Below are positions 1-6,906 of a stretch of 25,432 nt of DNA, piece by piece. A program made the position numbers and the translations under genes. Position 1 is the first letter of the stretch. Each line of letters opens with the position of its first letter. The notes under the pieces are model-generated. The model had not been told where the DNA came from and made no database searches. It was given only the letters and a program-made list of their open reading frames with translations. The stretch comes from Nitrospirota bacterium (GTDB lineage: Bacteria > Nitrospirota_A > Leptospirillia > Leptospirillales > Leptospirillaceae): NCBI GenBank assembly GCA_021838765.1, contig JAKCCY010000031.1:1-25432 (forward strand). The letters are read 5' to 3'.

Positions 1-365
1 GGGCCGATGCTGTTCGCGGTGATGTTTGTCGTGTCGCCCGGACTCTATCACCTGAGTTCAGACATGCTGATTATTTTGACCTCAGAAGCCTTTGGGACCA
101 ATAAGAACACCCCCCACGGCCGGAATGTTTTTCTCCCTCGCGGGAGTCCTTGATCTTACCTGGTTTATGCGCTCGTTTTGGAGCAGACCATCCATTTTTC
201 ATTTGAGATTTTGCCACGGGAGCTTGGGCCATAAGGGTTTTCCGGATCAAGTCCCGGGACGCCCGGGAGAGCCGAGAGAGGTGGAGTGGCAGGCAAAAAG
301 TTTCTTCCGGAATGCGTTGCAACAATTTCCAAACAAATCCACTGATTACGGAACGGCTGCCATGA
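1..365. other. Left-edge stretch without a supported gene
   Basis: Frame 1 on the plus strand is open from the window edge to a TGA at 151-153. It encodes about 50 residues with a hydrophobic start (LFAVMFVVSPGLYHL) and could be the C-terminus of a truncated upstream gene, but I recognise no family. Positions 154-365 hold no convincing gene; long open frames on both strands here look like shadows. A CCCGGGACGCCCGGG inverted repeat lies near 253-267. The stretch probably belongs to the same accessory segment as higBA and the pseudogene to its right. Confidence 0.3.
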
Positions 366-394
366 TTGACAAGCGACACATGACAGGCTACAAT
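366..394 (+). promoter_or_regulatory. higBA promoter, consensus-like sigma70
   Basis: TTGACA at 366-371 (perfect -35) and TACAAT at 389-394 (5/6 -10) are separated by exactly 17 bp. The predicted transcription start, about 7 nt after the -10, falls on or next to the A of the higB ATG at 401, so the transcript would be leaderless. TGACA is repeated at 367-371 and 381-385, inside the -35 and spacer, and could form part of an autorepression operator for HigA. The operator is inference. Confidence 0.75.
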
Positions 395-400
395 CACCTC

Positions 401-679
401 ATGATTCGGAGCTTTCGACACAAGGGACTTCAGTCTTTTTTTCAAAAAGGCTCCAAGGCGGGCATCCAACCCTCCCATGCCGCTCGCTTGCAACTGCTTC
501 TGACCGCCTTGAACGTTGCCCAAAAACCCGAACAGATGAATGCTCCGTCCTGGGCCCTCCACAAACTGAGTGGAGATCTTGCAGGATTCTGGTCTCTCCG
601 GGTCGATGGCAACTGGAGACTGATCTTCCGGTTCGAAGGCGAAGACACCTTCGATGTGGATTATATCGATTACCAGTGA
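401..679 (+). CDS. higB: HigB-like toxin (RelE superfamily mRNA interferase)
   Basis: A 92-residue protein matching the HigB/'plasmid maintenance system killer' family over its full length. It opens with MIRSFRHKGLQSFF, has the central GSKAGIQ...HAARLQLLL helix segment, then LHKLSGDLAGFWSLRV and NGNW-type DGNWRLIFRFEG, ending in DYIDYQ. Family members are ribosome-dependent mRNA endonucleases neutralised by a downstream HTH antitoxin. The frame is open further upstream (to 92), but the family start motif and the promoter support ATG 401. There is no Shine-Dalgarno sequence in front of this ATG, consistent with leaderless initiation. The antitoxin gene follows after 13 nt. The gene lies in an accessory segment bordered by an element remnant and tRNA-Arg, a common home for such modules. 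Confidence 0.9.
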   Translation: MIRSFRHKGLQSFFQKGSKAGIQPSHAARLQLLLTALNVAQKPEQMNAPSWALHKLSGDLAGFWSLRVDGNWRLIFRFEGEDTFDVDYIDYQ

Positions 680-692
680 AAGGAGTGTATTC

Positions 693-968
693 ATGGATAT
701 GCACAGTCCTGCCCATCCCGGCGAAGTTCTGAGAGAATATCTCCCCCTAGGAATGAATGTTTCGGAGGCGGCCAGACGCCTGGGAGTCACAAGGCAGGCA
801 TTGTCGGCCCTTCTGAACGGCAGGTCCGACATGAGTGTCGAAATGGCCCTGCGTCTCGAATCGGCTCTTGGAATCGAAGCGGATTTCTGGTTACGAATGC
901 AATTACAGTCGGATTTGTGGTCTGCCAGGCAAAAGCCCAAACCCGTCGTAGAATCCATCATTGCCTGA
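693..968 (+). CDS. higA: HigA-like antitoxin, XRE-family HTH
   Basis: A 91-residue protein of the HigA/VapI antitoxin family. It starts MDMHSPAHPGEVLREYL, has the helix-turn-helix VSEAARRLGVTRQALSALLN (about residues 26-45), and then the characteristic MALRLESALGIEADFWLRMQ. These proteins bind their HigB partner and autorepress the operon. ATG 693 is preceded by AGGAG at 681-685; the same frame is open upstream into higB, but those residues are not family-like. The toxin-first order is normal for hig modules. The antitoxin has a good ribosome site while the toxin has none, which could favour antitoxin excess (inference). Confidence 0.92.
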   Translation: MDMHSPAHPGEVLREYLPLGMNVSEAARRLGVTRQALSALLNGRSDMSVEMALRLESALGIEADFWLRMQLQSDLWSARQKPKPVVESIIA

Positions 969-1041
969 GACCACCAATCGCACATGTCATTTCTCTTGTA
1001 GAGAAAGTCTCCGCTTCACCCATTTTCATTAATTTCTCGAG

Positions 1042-1476
1042 TCACCACCGGATGGGAGCCAGACAGTACCGCCCCATCCCCCGGCGGTCGCACTCAACGA
1101 TCAAGCCTCCCTCCTGGACAAGTTGCTCCGGTGTCTGTCTCGCTTCCACCACACCTATCCGGCAGTCGGTCGCCAGTTTCTGTATACGCAGGGGTAAGGG
1201 AGAAGGACCGAATCGGAGTTTTACCAAAGCCAAGGGATAGACGCGAACGAATGGCAGATCGTTTGTCCAGGCCAAAGGAACACCCCGATTCTCAATGACC
1301 AACTCGCCGGTCGGAATTGGATGGGCGAGGCCGGTTTCGATAAATTCGGAATCTGATGTTTTTGTGGTGTTCCTGATGTTCCGATCCCCCTTTCAAAGGA
1401 ATCGTTTTTCTCGCATGGAACATCAGGAACACTTGATCTATTTGTTAGCTGTTCCAAGTCTGATGTTTTGCGACGT
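1042..1476 (-). pseudogene. Distal remnant of a decayed mobile-element replication gene
   Basis: Two minus-strand frames carry protein-like sequence. The distal one (about 1398 down to the stop at 1042) encodes FIETGLAHPIPTGELVIENR... and ends GRYCLAPIRW. The proximal one (about 1476 to 1340) encodes SVPDVPCEKNDSFERG then GTSGTPQKHQ. They overlap across a repeat-rich zone, so a frameshift probably occurred near 1340-1400. The proximal frame is the same frame as the Walker-A fragment further upstream, separated only by a TGA at 1521-1523. I read the whole as one decayed gene. No start codon with a ribosome site is present. The product of the distal part is not recognised by itself. Confidence 0.45.
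1367..1432. repeat. 16-bp perfect inverted repeat within the decayed gene
   Basis: GTGTTCCTGATGTTCC at 1367-1382 is the exact reverse complement of GGAACATCAGGAACAC at 1417-1432, with a 34-nt loop. Each arm is internally repetitive (GTTCC / TGATGTTCC). On the minus strand the arms read as short amino-acid repeats, VPDVP and GTSGT. A direct repeat TCTGATGTTTT recurs at 1352-1362 and 1459-1469, and GGAACACCAC at 1504-1513 matches the complement of 1364-1373. The hairpin is not followed by a T-tract, so it is unlikely to be a simple terminator. Confidence 0.75.
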
Positions 1477-1520
1477 GGCTCTAGTCCTTCTGTTTTTTGT
1501 TCTGGAACACCACTTTCGAA

Positions 1521-1890
1521 TCACACCCGGCGAATGATTTCGTGGATCATCGACCTCGCTCTTTTTTTTTCCGGCTCTTCGGATACTTCGGAATAGAAAA
1601 CGTAAACCCGATTTTTGCCAAGATTGGGCAAGGTGACGCTATGCGAAGACTTCCCCTTGTTGTCCGGGTTCAACCATTGACGGATGTATTCCGGAAGAGC
1701 ATAAGCCGATGCCGCGACTCGAAAAGCCGTCGTCTTTCCGGAAGAGGAGGGTCAAAACAGATGGAATTCCCCGAATTCAAACAGTTCATAAGGGATGAGT
1801 CTCTCTTTGAGCCGAACAAAATCCGTCTTTGCGCCATTTCGGAATGAGAAAGGTTCTTCATTCCAAAAATGAGGAGGCAAAAAGAACTCA
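1521..1890 (-). pseudogene. Remnant of DUF927-type ATPase/primase-helicase with Walker A
   Basis: One minus-strand frame reads FRNGAKTDFVRLKERLIPYE...EFHLF, a TGA stop (1752-1754), then PSSSGKTTAFRVAASAYALP, and further on SVTLPNLGKNRVYVFYSE up to a TGA at 1521-1523. From memory, DUF927 element ATPases have a Walker A of the form G-x-SS-x-GKTTALRVAASVWG, and their C-termini contain a LPGxGKxRVYVF-like strand. The stop replaces the expected Walker-A glycine (TGA for GGA, one base), and only about 25 residues separate Walker A from the C-terminal motif, so a large internal deletion is also present. No ATG with a ribosome site precedes it. It abuts the 3' end of tRNA-Arg, a typical integration site. 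Confidence 0.55.
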
Positions 1891-1904
1891 GTGTTTATGA
1901 GATA

Positions 1905-1982
1905 TGGTGCGCCCGGCAGGAGTTGAACCTGCGACCTTCAGATTCGTAGTCTGTTGCTCTATCCGGGCTGAGCTACGGGCGC
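1905..1982 (-). tRNA. tRNA-Arg(ACG)
   Basis: On the minus strand the 7-bp acceptor GCGCCCG (1982-1976) pairs with CGGGCGC (1915-1909), followed by discriminator A (1908) and an encoded CCA (1907-1905). The D-arm starts GCTCAG, the anticodon loop is CTACGAA with anticodon ACG, and the T-arm is GCAGG-TTCAACT-CCTGC. The ACG wobble base would be edited to inosine to read CGN codons (family knowledge). Its 3' end faces the accessory segment 1-1890, and its promoter is at 2004-2031. Confidence 0.95.
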
Positions 1983-2003
1983 ATGAAAGAGGAAGGACGT
2001 CCG

Positions 2004-2031
2004 ATTATAGTGATTTCTTCTCCGGAATCAA
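2004..2031 (-). promoter_or_regulatory. tRNA-Arg promoter
   Basis: Minus-strand TTGATT (2031-2026), 16-bp spacer, then a perfect TATAAT (2009-2004). The predicted start near 1997 lies about 15 nt upstream of the mature tRNA 5' end at 1982. Confidence 0.7.
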
Positions 2032-2071
2032 ATCCCCTTGAGATTTCCCGAGGGACATTCTTTCGTTTCCT

Positions 2072-2099
2072 TTGGATGGGCATCTTTTTTTGTTAAGAT
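2072..2099 (+). promoter_or_regulatory. Candidate leuS promoter
   Basis: TTGGAT at 2072-2077 and TAAGAT at 2094-2099 with a 16-bp spacer, 4/6 matches each. It would give a leader of about 37 nt before the GTG at 2143. It is back-to-back with the tRNA-Arg promoter. Confidence 0.4.
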
Positions 2100-2142
2100 A
2101 TCCGATGTCAGATACCCCACTAAATGGAGGAATACCCGTCCC

Positions 2143-4629
2143 GTGAGCCAGCATCCCTACCTCTTTAAAGAAATCGAAGCCAATGTTCAGGCCATTTGGG
2201 AAGAAAGCAATGCATTCCGAACGGAAAACCAAAGCGATCGACCAAAGTTCTACTGTCTGGAAATGTTTCCCTACCCTTCCGGAAGGATTCATATGGGCCA
2301 TGTCAGGAATTATTCCATTGGAGACGCCCTCGCCCGCTATAAGCGAATGAGGGGATTCAATGTCCTGCATCCGATGGGTTGGGACGCGTTTGGTCTTCCG
2401 GCCGAAAACGCCGCCATACAGAGAAACATTCCACCGAGAACATGGACAATCGACAACATTGCCCACATGAAAAAACAGCTTAAGAAGCTGGGGCTCTCCT
2501 ACGACTGGGACCGCGAGGTCGCAACCTGCCTCCCGGACTACTATCGCTGGAACCAGTGGCTCTTCCTCCAGTTTTTAAAACGGGGCCTGGCCTATAAAAA
2601 GGGAGGACTTCTCAACTGGTGCGACCAGTGTGCGACGGTTCTCGCAAACGAGCAGGTGGAAGAAGGTCTTTGCTGGAGATGCAAAAGCCCGGTTGAGCTC
2701 AGATCTCTTGAGCAGTGGTATCTGAAAATTACCGATTATGCAAAAGAGCTTCATGACACATTAAAAGAACTTACCGGATGGCCTGAAAAAGTCAGGACAA
2801 TGCAGGAAAACTGGATTGGCCCCTCCACCGGCGCACACATCGACTTTACCGTTGCCGGACTGAAGAAACATCTGACCGTCTTTACCACCCGTCCGGACAC
2901 CTTGTTCGGAGTGACATTCGTAACGATTGCCCCGGAACACGAAGAAATGGAAGAGCTTCTCTCCCTTTCTCCAAACCGTGATTTGGCCAAGGCATTTATC
3001 CATGAAACCCTTCACAAGCGAACAACGGAACGAAATGCGGAGCTCGTTGAAAAAGAAGGCATCGACTCCGGAGTCCGGCTGGTCCATCCGTTGACAGGAG
3101 AGACCATCCCCCTCTGGATTGGAAACTTTGTTGTTTCCGGTTACGGGACAGGAATTGTCATGGGCGTTCCAGCCCACGATACGAGAGATTTTGAATTTGC
3201 CAAAAAGTATGGCATTCCGATCAAGACGGTCATTTCCGACTCTTCAAACAACCCGCTCCAAACCCAACAGGAAGCCATGACCGGACCGGGCATTCTGGTT
3301 CAATCAGGACAATTTGACGGGCTCAAAAACGATCAGGCCAAAATCGAGATCACCAGATACCTCGAAGAAAAAGGAGCGGGTCGCTCTGTTACAACCTACA
3401 GGCTGAGGGATTGGGGAATCTCCCGGCAACGCTATTGGGGAACACCTATCCCTGTTCTCTATTGTGATGGCTGCGGAATGGTTCCGGTACCAGAAAAGGA
3501 TCTCCCGGTTTTGCTTCCAGAACATGTCTCCTTCACCGGCAAGGGTGGCTCTCCACTCGCCGAACAGCCGTCTTTTCTCAATGTCCGGTGCCCACAATGT
3601 GGCAAGGATGCCAAGAGAGAAACTGACACGATGGATACCTTCATCGACTCGTCCTGGTATTTTCTTCGATTTACCGACCCGAAAAACACCGAGATGCCAT
3701 TTGACCGGCTGAAATCTGCCCATTGGCTTCCGGTCGACCAGTATGTCGGAGGGGTCGAACACGCCATCCTCCATCTTCTTTATGCCCGTTTCTTTACAAA
3801 GGTCCTGAACGATATCGGACTCTCTCCGGTTCGGGAGCCCTTCCAATCCCTTCTGACTCAAGGGATGGTTTTGAAAGACGGAAGCAAGATGTCCAAATCA
3901 AAAGGCAACGTCGTGGACCCCGATTTGCTCATTGACCGTTATGGAGCCGATACGGTCAGGCTGTTTACCCTTTTTTCCGCCCCCCCCGACAAAGATCTCG
4001 CATGGGACGACAAGGCCGTCGAAGGGGCCTACCGATTTCTGGGAAGACTTTTCCAAAAATCCCAGGAGTTGTTGACTCATCCCGGATTTCAGAAAAGAGC
4101 TTCCTTTACCGATGAGCTCCCGTCAGAGCTTCGTCTTGTACGGACCAAAATCCATGAAACGATACAGGATGTGACACGGGACCTCGATGGCGATGCCCAG
4201 ATGAACACCGCCATCGCAAGACTCATGGAGCTCCTGAACACGCTCTATTCGGTTGACATTCAAAATGGCGCCGCTGAACGATCCGTTCTCCACGAAGGCC
4301 TTCATGTCACATCCATGCTTCTTTCTCCGTTCGCCCCTCACCTATCCCAGCATCTTTGGAGCAGTCTGGGAGAAGAGGGGCTGGTTTTAAATGCCGGCTG
4401 GCCGAAAATCGACCAGTCGGCCCTTTTGAGAGATGTTGTTCCCTTTATTGTGCAGGTCAATGGAAAGCTGCGGGCAACATTGATGCTCCCACCGGCCACA
4501 ACCGAGGCTGAACTGAAAGAACAGGCCCTTCAGGATGAAAAGGTCACCCGGGTTTTGGAAGGATTGCAGATCAGGAAGATCGTCCATGTTCCCGGAAAAC
4601 TTTTGAATTTTGTCGCGGGACCCGGATAG
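2143..4629 (+). CDS. leuS: Leucyl-tRNA synthetase
   Basis: Attaches leucine to tRNA-Leu; a class I synthetase with post-transfer editing. The 828-residue product has the HIGH-type signature HMGH (residues 50-53, in PYPSGRIHMGH), a zinc-finger-like CDQC...CWRC in the insert, the CP1 editing domain with GTGIVMGVPAHDTRDFEFA (the catalytic Asp follows the His), and KMSKS at 582-586. The length is normal for bacterial LeuS. I chose GTG 2143 (product starting MSQHPYLFKEIE) because it sits 12 nt after GGAGG (2126-2130) and matches the family N-terminus; the frame is open to 2038 but those residues are not LeuS-like. lptE follows after only 4 nt, and holA overlaps lptE, so the three are probably one operon. 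Confidence 0.97.
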   Translation: MSQHPYLFKEIEANVQAIWEESNAFRTENQSDRPKFYCLEMFPYPSGRIHMGHVRNYSIGDALARYKRMRGFNVLHPMGWDAFGLPAENAAIQRNIPPRTWTIDNIAHMKKQLKKLGLSYDWDREVATCLPDYYRWNQWLFLQFLKRGLAYKKGGLLNWCDQCATVLANEQVEEGLCWRCKSPVELRSLEQWYLKITDYAKELHDTLKELTGWPEKVRTMQENWIGPSTGAHIDFTVAGLKKHLTVFTTRPDTLFGVTFVTIAPEHEEMEELLSLSPNRDLAKAFIHETLHKRTTERNAELVEKEGIDSGVRLVHPLTGETIPLWIGNFVVSGYGTGIVMGVPAHDTRDFEFAKKYGIPIKTVISDSSNNPLQTQQEAMTGPGILVQSGQFDGLKNDQAKIEITRYLEEKGAGRSVTTYRLRDWGISRQRYWGTPIPVLYCDGCGMVPVPEKDLPVLLPEHVSFTGKGGSPLAEQPSFLNVRCPQCGKDAKRETDTMDTFIDSSWYFLRFTDPKNTEMPFDRLKSAHWLPVDQYVGGVEHAILHLLYARFFTKVLNDIGLSPVREPFQSLLTQGMVLKDGSKMSKSKGNVVDPDLLIDRYGADTVRLFTLFSAPPDKDLAWDDKAVEGAYRFLGRLFQKSQELLTHPGFQKRASFTDELPSELRLVRTKIHETIQDVTRDLDGDAQMNTAIARLMELLNTLYSVDIQNGAAERSVLHEGLHVTSMLLSPFAPHLSQHLWSSLGEEGLVLNAGWPKIDQSALLRDVVPFIVQVNGKLRATLMLPPATTEAELKEQALQDEKVTRVLEGLQIRKIVHVPGKLLNFVAGPG

Positions 4630-4633
4630 TCCA

Positions 4634-5344
4634 TTGAAACACTTCTTCTGGCGAATGGGCTTTCTCTCCCTCTTCTTCGGGATATTGGGGGGATGTGGGT
4701 ATCACATATCCAACCTGTCGGGGTTGACGCATCTCCCTAACGCCAAGCACCTGTCACTGGGAAAGCATGTGACAATGTCCGTCCAGTCTTTTCATAACGC
4801 AACAGTCTTTCCCCTGATTGAAACCCAGGTTTCACAGCTTTTAAAAGACGAGCTTCTGAAAGTATCGGGCATTACCCTGGTCAACAACCCCAAATACGCG
4901 GACCTTGTCTTGTCAGGAACGGTCGTCAGCGCAGCAGAAATCCCGCTTGCACTGTCCTCAACCCAGGGAATCGAACAATATCTGGTTGAAATCGTCCTCT
5001 CCGCCAAAGTCACCGGCTACGATGGAAAAATCATTTGGCAAGGCGGATCCATCATTGGTGGCGCCCCGATGTATGTCAACAACAATCTGGCCATATTCCA
5101 GCAGAACCAGTCCTATGCCATGAACGAAGCAACACAATCGGCTGTGAGCCGCCTTGTGTCTTCCATGGCCCACAACCTCAAATCGGCTGTTTTCATCATC
5201 CCCAACCAGTCCCTTTCCCAGCCGCTCTCCCCACAAGTACCCGGAGGAATGGCAAGCCCATTTCCCAACTCACCCGGAGCTCCGGGCGGGATTCCCCAGC
5301 AACCTGGTGTTCCCGGCGGAATTCCTCCCGGGACAATCCCATGA
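4634..5344 (+). CDS. lptE: LptE, LPS-assembly lipoprotein
   Basis: Predicted outer-membrane lipoprotein that plugs the LptD barrel and helps insert LPS. With a TTG start at 4634 the 236-residue product begins MKHFFWRMGFLSLFFG with lipobox LGGC (Cys21), then GYHISNLSGL, the classic 'CGY' start of mature LptE. The body has SVQSFHNATVFPLIETQVSQ, ADLVLSGTVV and VTGYDGKIIWQG, as in the family. Alternatives are ATG 4655 (short signal) or TTG 4610 inside leuS; none has a strong ribosome site, suggesting translational coupling to leuS, which ends 4 nt upstream. The last 35 or so residues form an unusual Pro/Gly tail with repeated PGGIP/PGGM units. The stop overlaps the holA start (ATGA). Confidence 0.88.
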   Translation: MKHFFWRMGFLSLFFGILGGCGYHISNLSGLTHLPNAKHLSLGKHVTMSVQSFHNATVFPLIETQVSQLLKDELLKVSGITLVNNPKYADLVLSGTVVSAAEIPLALSSTQGIEQYLVEIVLSAKVTGYDGKIIWQGGSIIGGAPMYVNNNLAIFQQNQSYAMNEATQSAVSRLVSSMAHNLKSAVFIIPNQSLSQPLSPQVPGGMASPFPNSPGAPGGIPQQPGVPGGIPPGTIP

Positions 5345-6417
5345 TCCAATCCTCTCTTGATCTTCTTCAAAAGGATTTTCCGGTCTCTCCCATTCTCTTG
5401 CTGATTCCGGAAGACGCCCTGATCAGACAGGTGATCCGAAAAGCACTGATTCACCGGATATTTCCCGAATCGGACAGCGACAATGTCCTGATCAATCTTG
5501 AGGAAAAATCCGGAAGTGACGTTCAGACGGGCGACATCCGAAGGTTCCTTTTTGAATCGAGTCTCTTTGGATCAAAGAGACTCGTCTGGATCGAACAGGC
5601 CGATAAAATCGACGACCTGTCCCTAAAGGCAATCTCCAAAATACTGGAAGGGAACACGTCCGTTCCCAAGGCACTGATTGTTCTTGAACTCAAGGAAAAA
5701 ACGGCGGAAGAGCTCTCAAAATCCTTTCCGGGATACAGGATGGGATGGCCCAGAGTCGCAACCCAAAAAGATCAGGAATTTCAGAACTGGGTTTTGGAAC
5801 TTGGGAAGAAAAGAAATCTTAAGGTTACACAACCTGCCGCAGAAATCCTTCAGCATCATTTTGACAGCCATCTGGGACTTGTTGACCAATGGCTGGAAAA
5901 GATCAGCGTTTCATTCAAGAATGCAACCAGCGACAGTAAACTTCCCATCATCACACCCGAGTTTCTTCTTCACTCGGAGGACAGGATTGAAGATCCTCTC
6001 CAGACCGTTTTTCATCTTTTTACAGGATGGGAAGAGAAAGACCGGAGAGTCCTTCTGGACTGGAAAAGGTTTGCGGGAAAAAGTGGATCACCATTGGGAA
6101 TTTTATCGTTATGGCATCGCCAGTGGAGACTCTATACCATTGGCAACCTGTTGCTATCGGATTCGAATGGAACACAAACTTTGGCACAGATGGAAAAGCT
6201 TTCTCCCTACAGGGCGAGAAAAGTGATGGAAACAGCAGGAAAGCTGAATTCCAAAACTCTCAAAAGAGGCTATGAACTTCTGGTTGAAACGGATTTTCTC
6301 ATGAAGTCGGGGGGAAATCCGGACATCGCCATGGACAGGCTTCTGTTGGGACTGTGGGCACTGTCCCCCAAGGGACAGAAACCCACAAACCAATATGGCG
6401 TCAGGAAAGTGCGTTGA
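5341..6417 (+). CDS. holA: DNA polymerase III delta subunit
   Basis: Clamp-loader subunit that opens the beta clamp. The 358-residue size is normal. Supporting features are the N-terminal domain with VLINLEEKSGSD...DIRRFLFESSLFGSKRLVWIEQADKI (the family's 'FGSKRLV' strand and helix), a middle PKALIVLELKEK strand, and the C-terminal helical domain FHLFTGWEEKDRR...SPLGILSLWHRQWR...LKRGYELLVETDFLMKSGG followed by MDRLLLGLWAL. The start ATG 5341 overlaps the lptE stop by 4 nt. The 3' end overlaps the convergent rpsT gene by 17 bp, leaving no room for a normal terminator between them. The leuS-lptE-holA-rpsT neighbourhood is familiar in several diderm phyla (from memory). Confidence 0.92.
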   Translation: MIQSSLDLLQKDFPVSPILLLIPEDALIRQVIRKALIHRIFPESDSDNVLINLEEKSGSDVQTGDIRRFLFESSLFGSKRLVWIEQADKIDDLSLKAISKILEGNTSVPKALIVLELKEKTAEELSKSFPGYRMGWPRVATQKDQEFQNWVLELGKKRNLKVTQPAAEILQHHFDSHLGLVDQWLEKISVSFKNATSDSKLPIITPEFLLHSEDRIEDPLQTVFHLFTGWEEKDRRVLLDWKRFAGKSGSPLGILSLWHRQWRLYTIGNLLLSDSNGTQTLAQMEKLSPYRARKVMETAGKLNSKTLKRGYELLVETDFLMKSGGNPDIAMDRLLLGLWALSPKGQKPTNQYGVRKVR

Positions 6418-6664
6418 CTTTGTTCGTCAGCCTGGAAATTTTTCTTGAAGCGGCATTGCGATGAAGGATGCGACGATTGACCGCATGATCAAGAACCGGA
6501 ACCACCTCACCCAGAAAAGTGATGGCTTCCTGCTTTTTGCCTTCGGAGACAGCCACCTCAACCTTGCGGGCCATTGTCCTGATCATCGAAATGGCCTGCC
6601 GATTGTGATTCCGTCTTTTTTCATTTTTACGAATGTCTTTGATTGTAGCACTATGGGATGCCAA
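6401..6664 (-). CDS. rpsT: 30S ribosomal protein S20
   Basis: An 87-residue basic protein binding 16S rRNA early in 30S assembly. It starts MASHSATIKDIRKNEKRRNHN and continues through KVEVAVSEGKKQEA, HAVNRRILHRNAASRKISRL to NKVNALS, matching S20 end to end. The start is TTG at 6664, preceded 5 nt upstream by a perfect GGAGG (6674-6670). The frame is open to 6697 but the extra residues are not S20-like. E. coli rpsT also begins with UUG, which contributes to its autoregulation (established for E. coli); whether that holds here is inference. It is divergent from murJ and overlaps the end of holA. Confidence 0.95.
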   Translation of the reverse strand: MASHSATIKDIRKNEKRRNHNRQAISMIRTMARKVEVAVSEGKKQEAITFLGEVVPVLDHAVNRRILHRNAASRKISRLTNKVNALS

Positions 6665-6749
6665 ACGAACCTCCTTGAAAACACCGGACCCGACCAAAAG
6701 CGGTGGGCCATTTCACCTGTCATTCTGCCGCCAGAAAAGCAGAAAATCT

Positions 6750-6763
6750 ATTGTCTACACAAT
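6750..6763. promoter_or_regulatory. Small palindrome between rpsT and murJ
   Basis: ATTGT-CTAC-ACAAT forms a 5-bp-arm palindrome in the 242-bp divergent region (6665-6906), the only obvious structure there. It may be an operator or part of an rpsT promoter, but I found no convincing -35/-10 pair for either gene. Confidence 0.25.
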
Positions 6764-6906
6764 CGGAGACCGCCCATCCTTCTTCCTGAATCAGGACGAC
6801 ATCAAACGGTATCGGCCGCAATCTCCGAGATAAAAGACACGAAATCCGAAGATGTCATTCTAGGGGAAAAAACAAAACATTTCAACAAACATTCTCCTGA
6901 GGGCCA

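Noticed and set aside
71..985. Long 304-codon minus-strand frame across higBA
   Set aside because: It is antisense to the clearly recognisable HigB and HigA proteins and contains no family-like sequence; a shadow frame.
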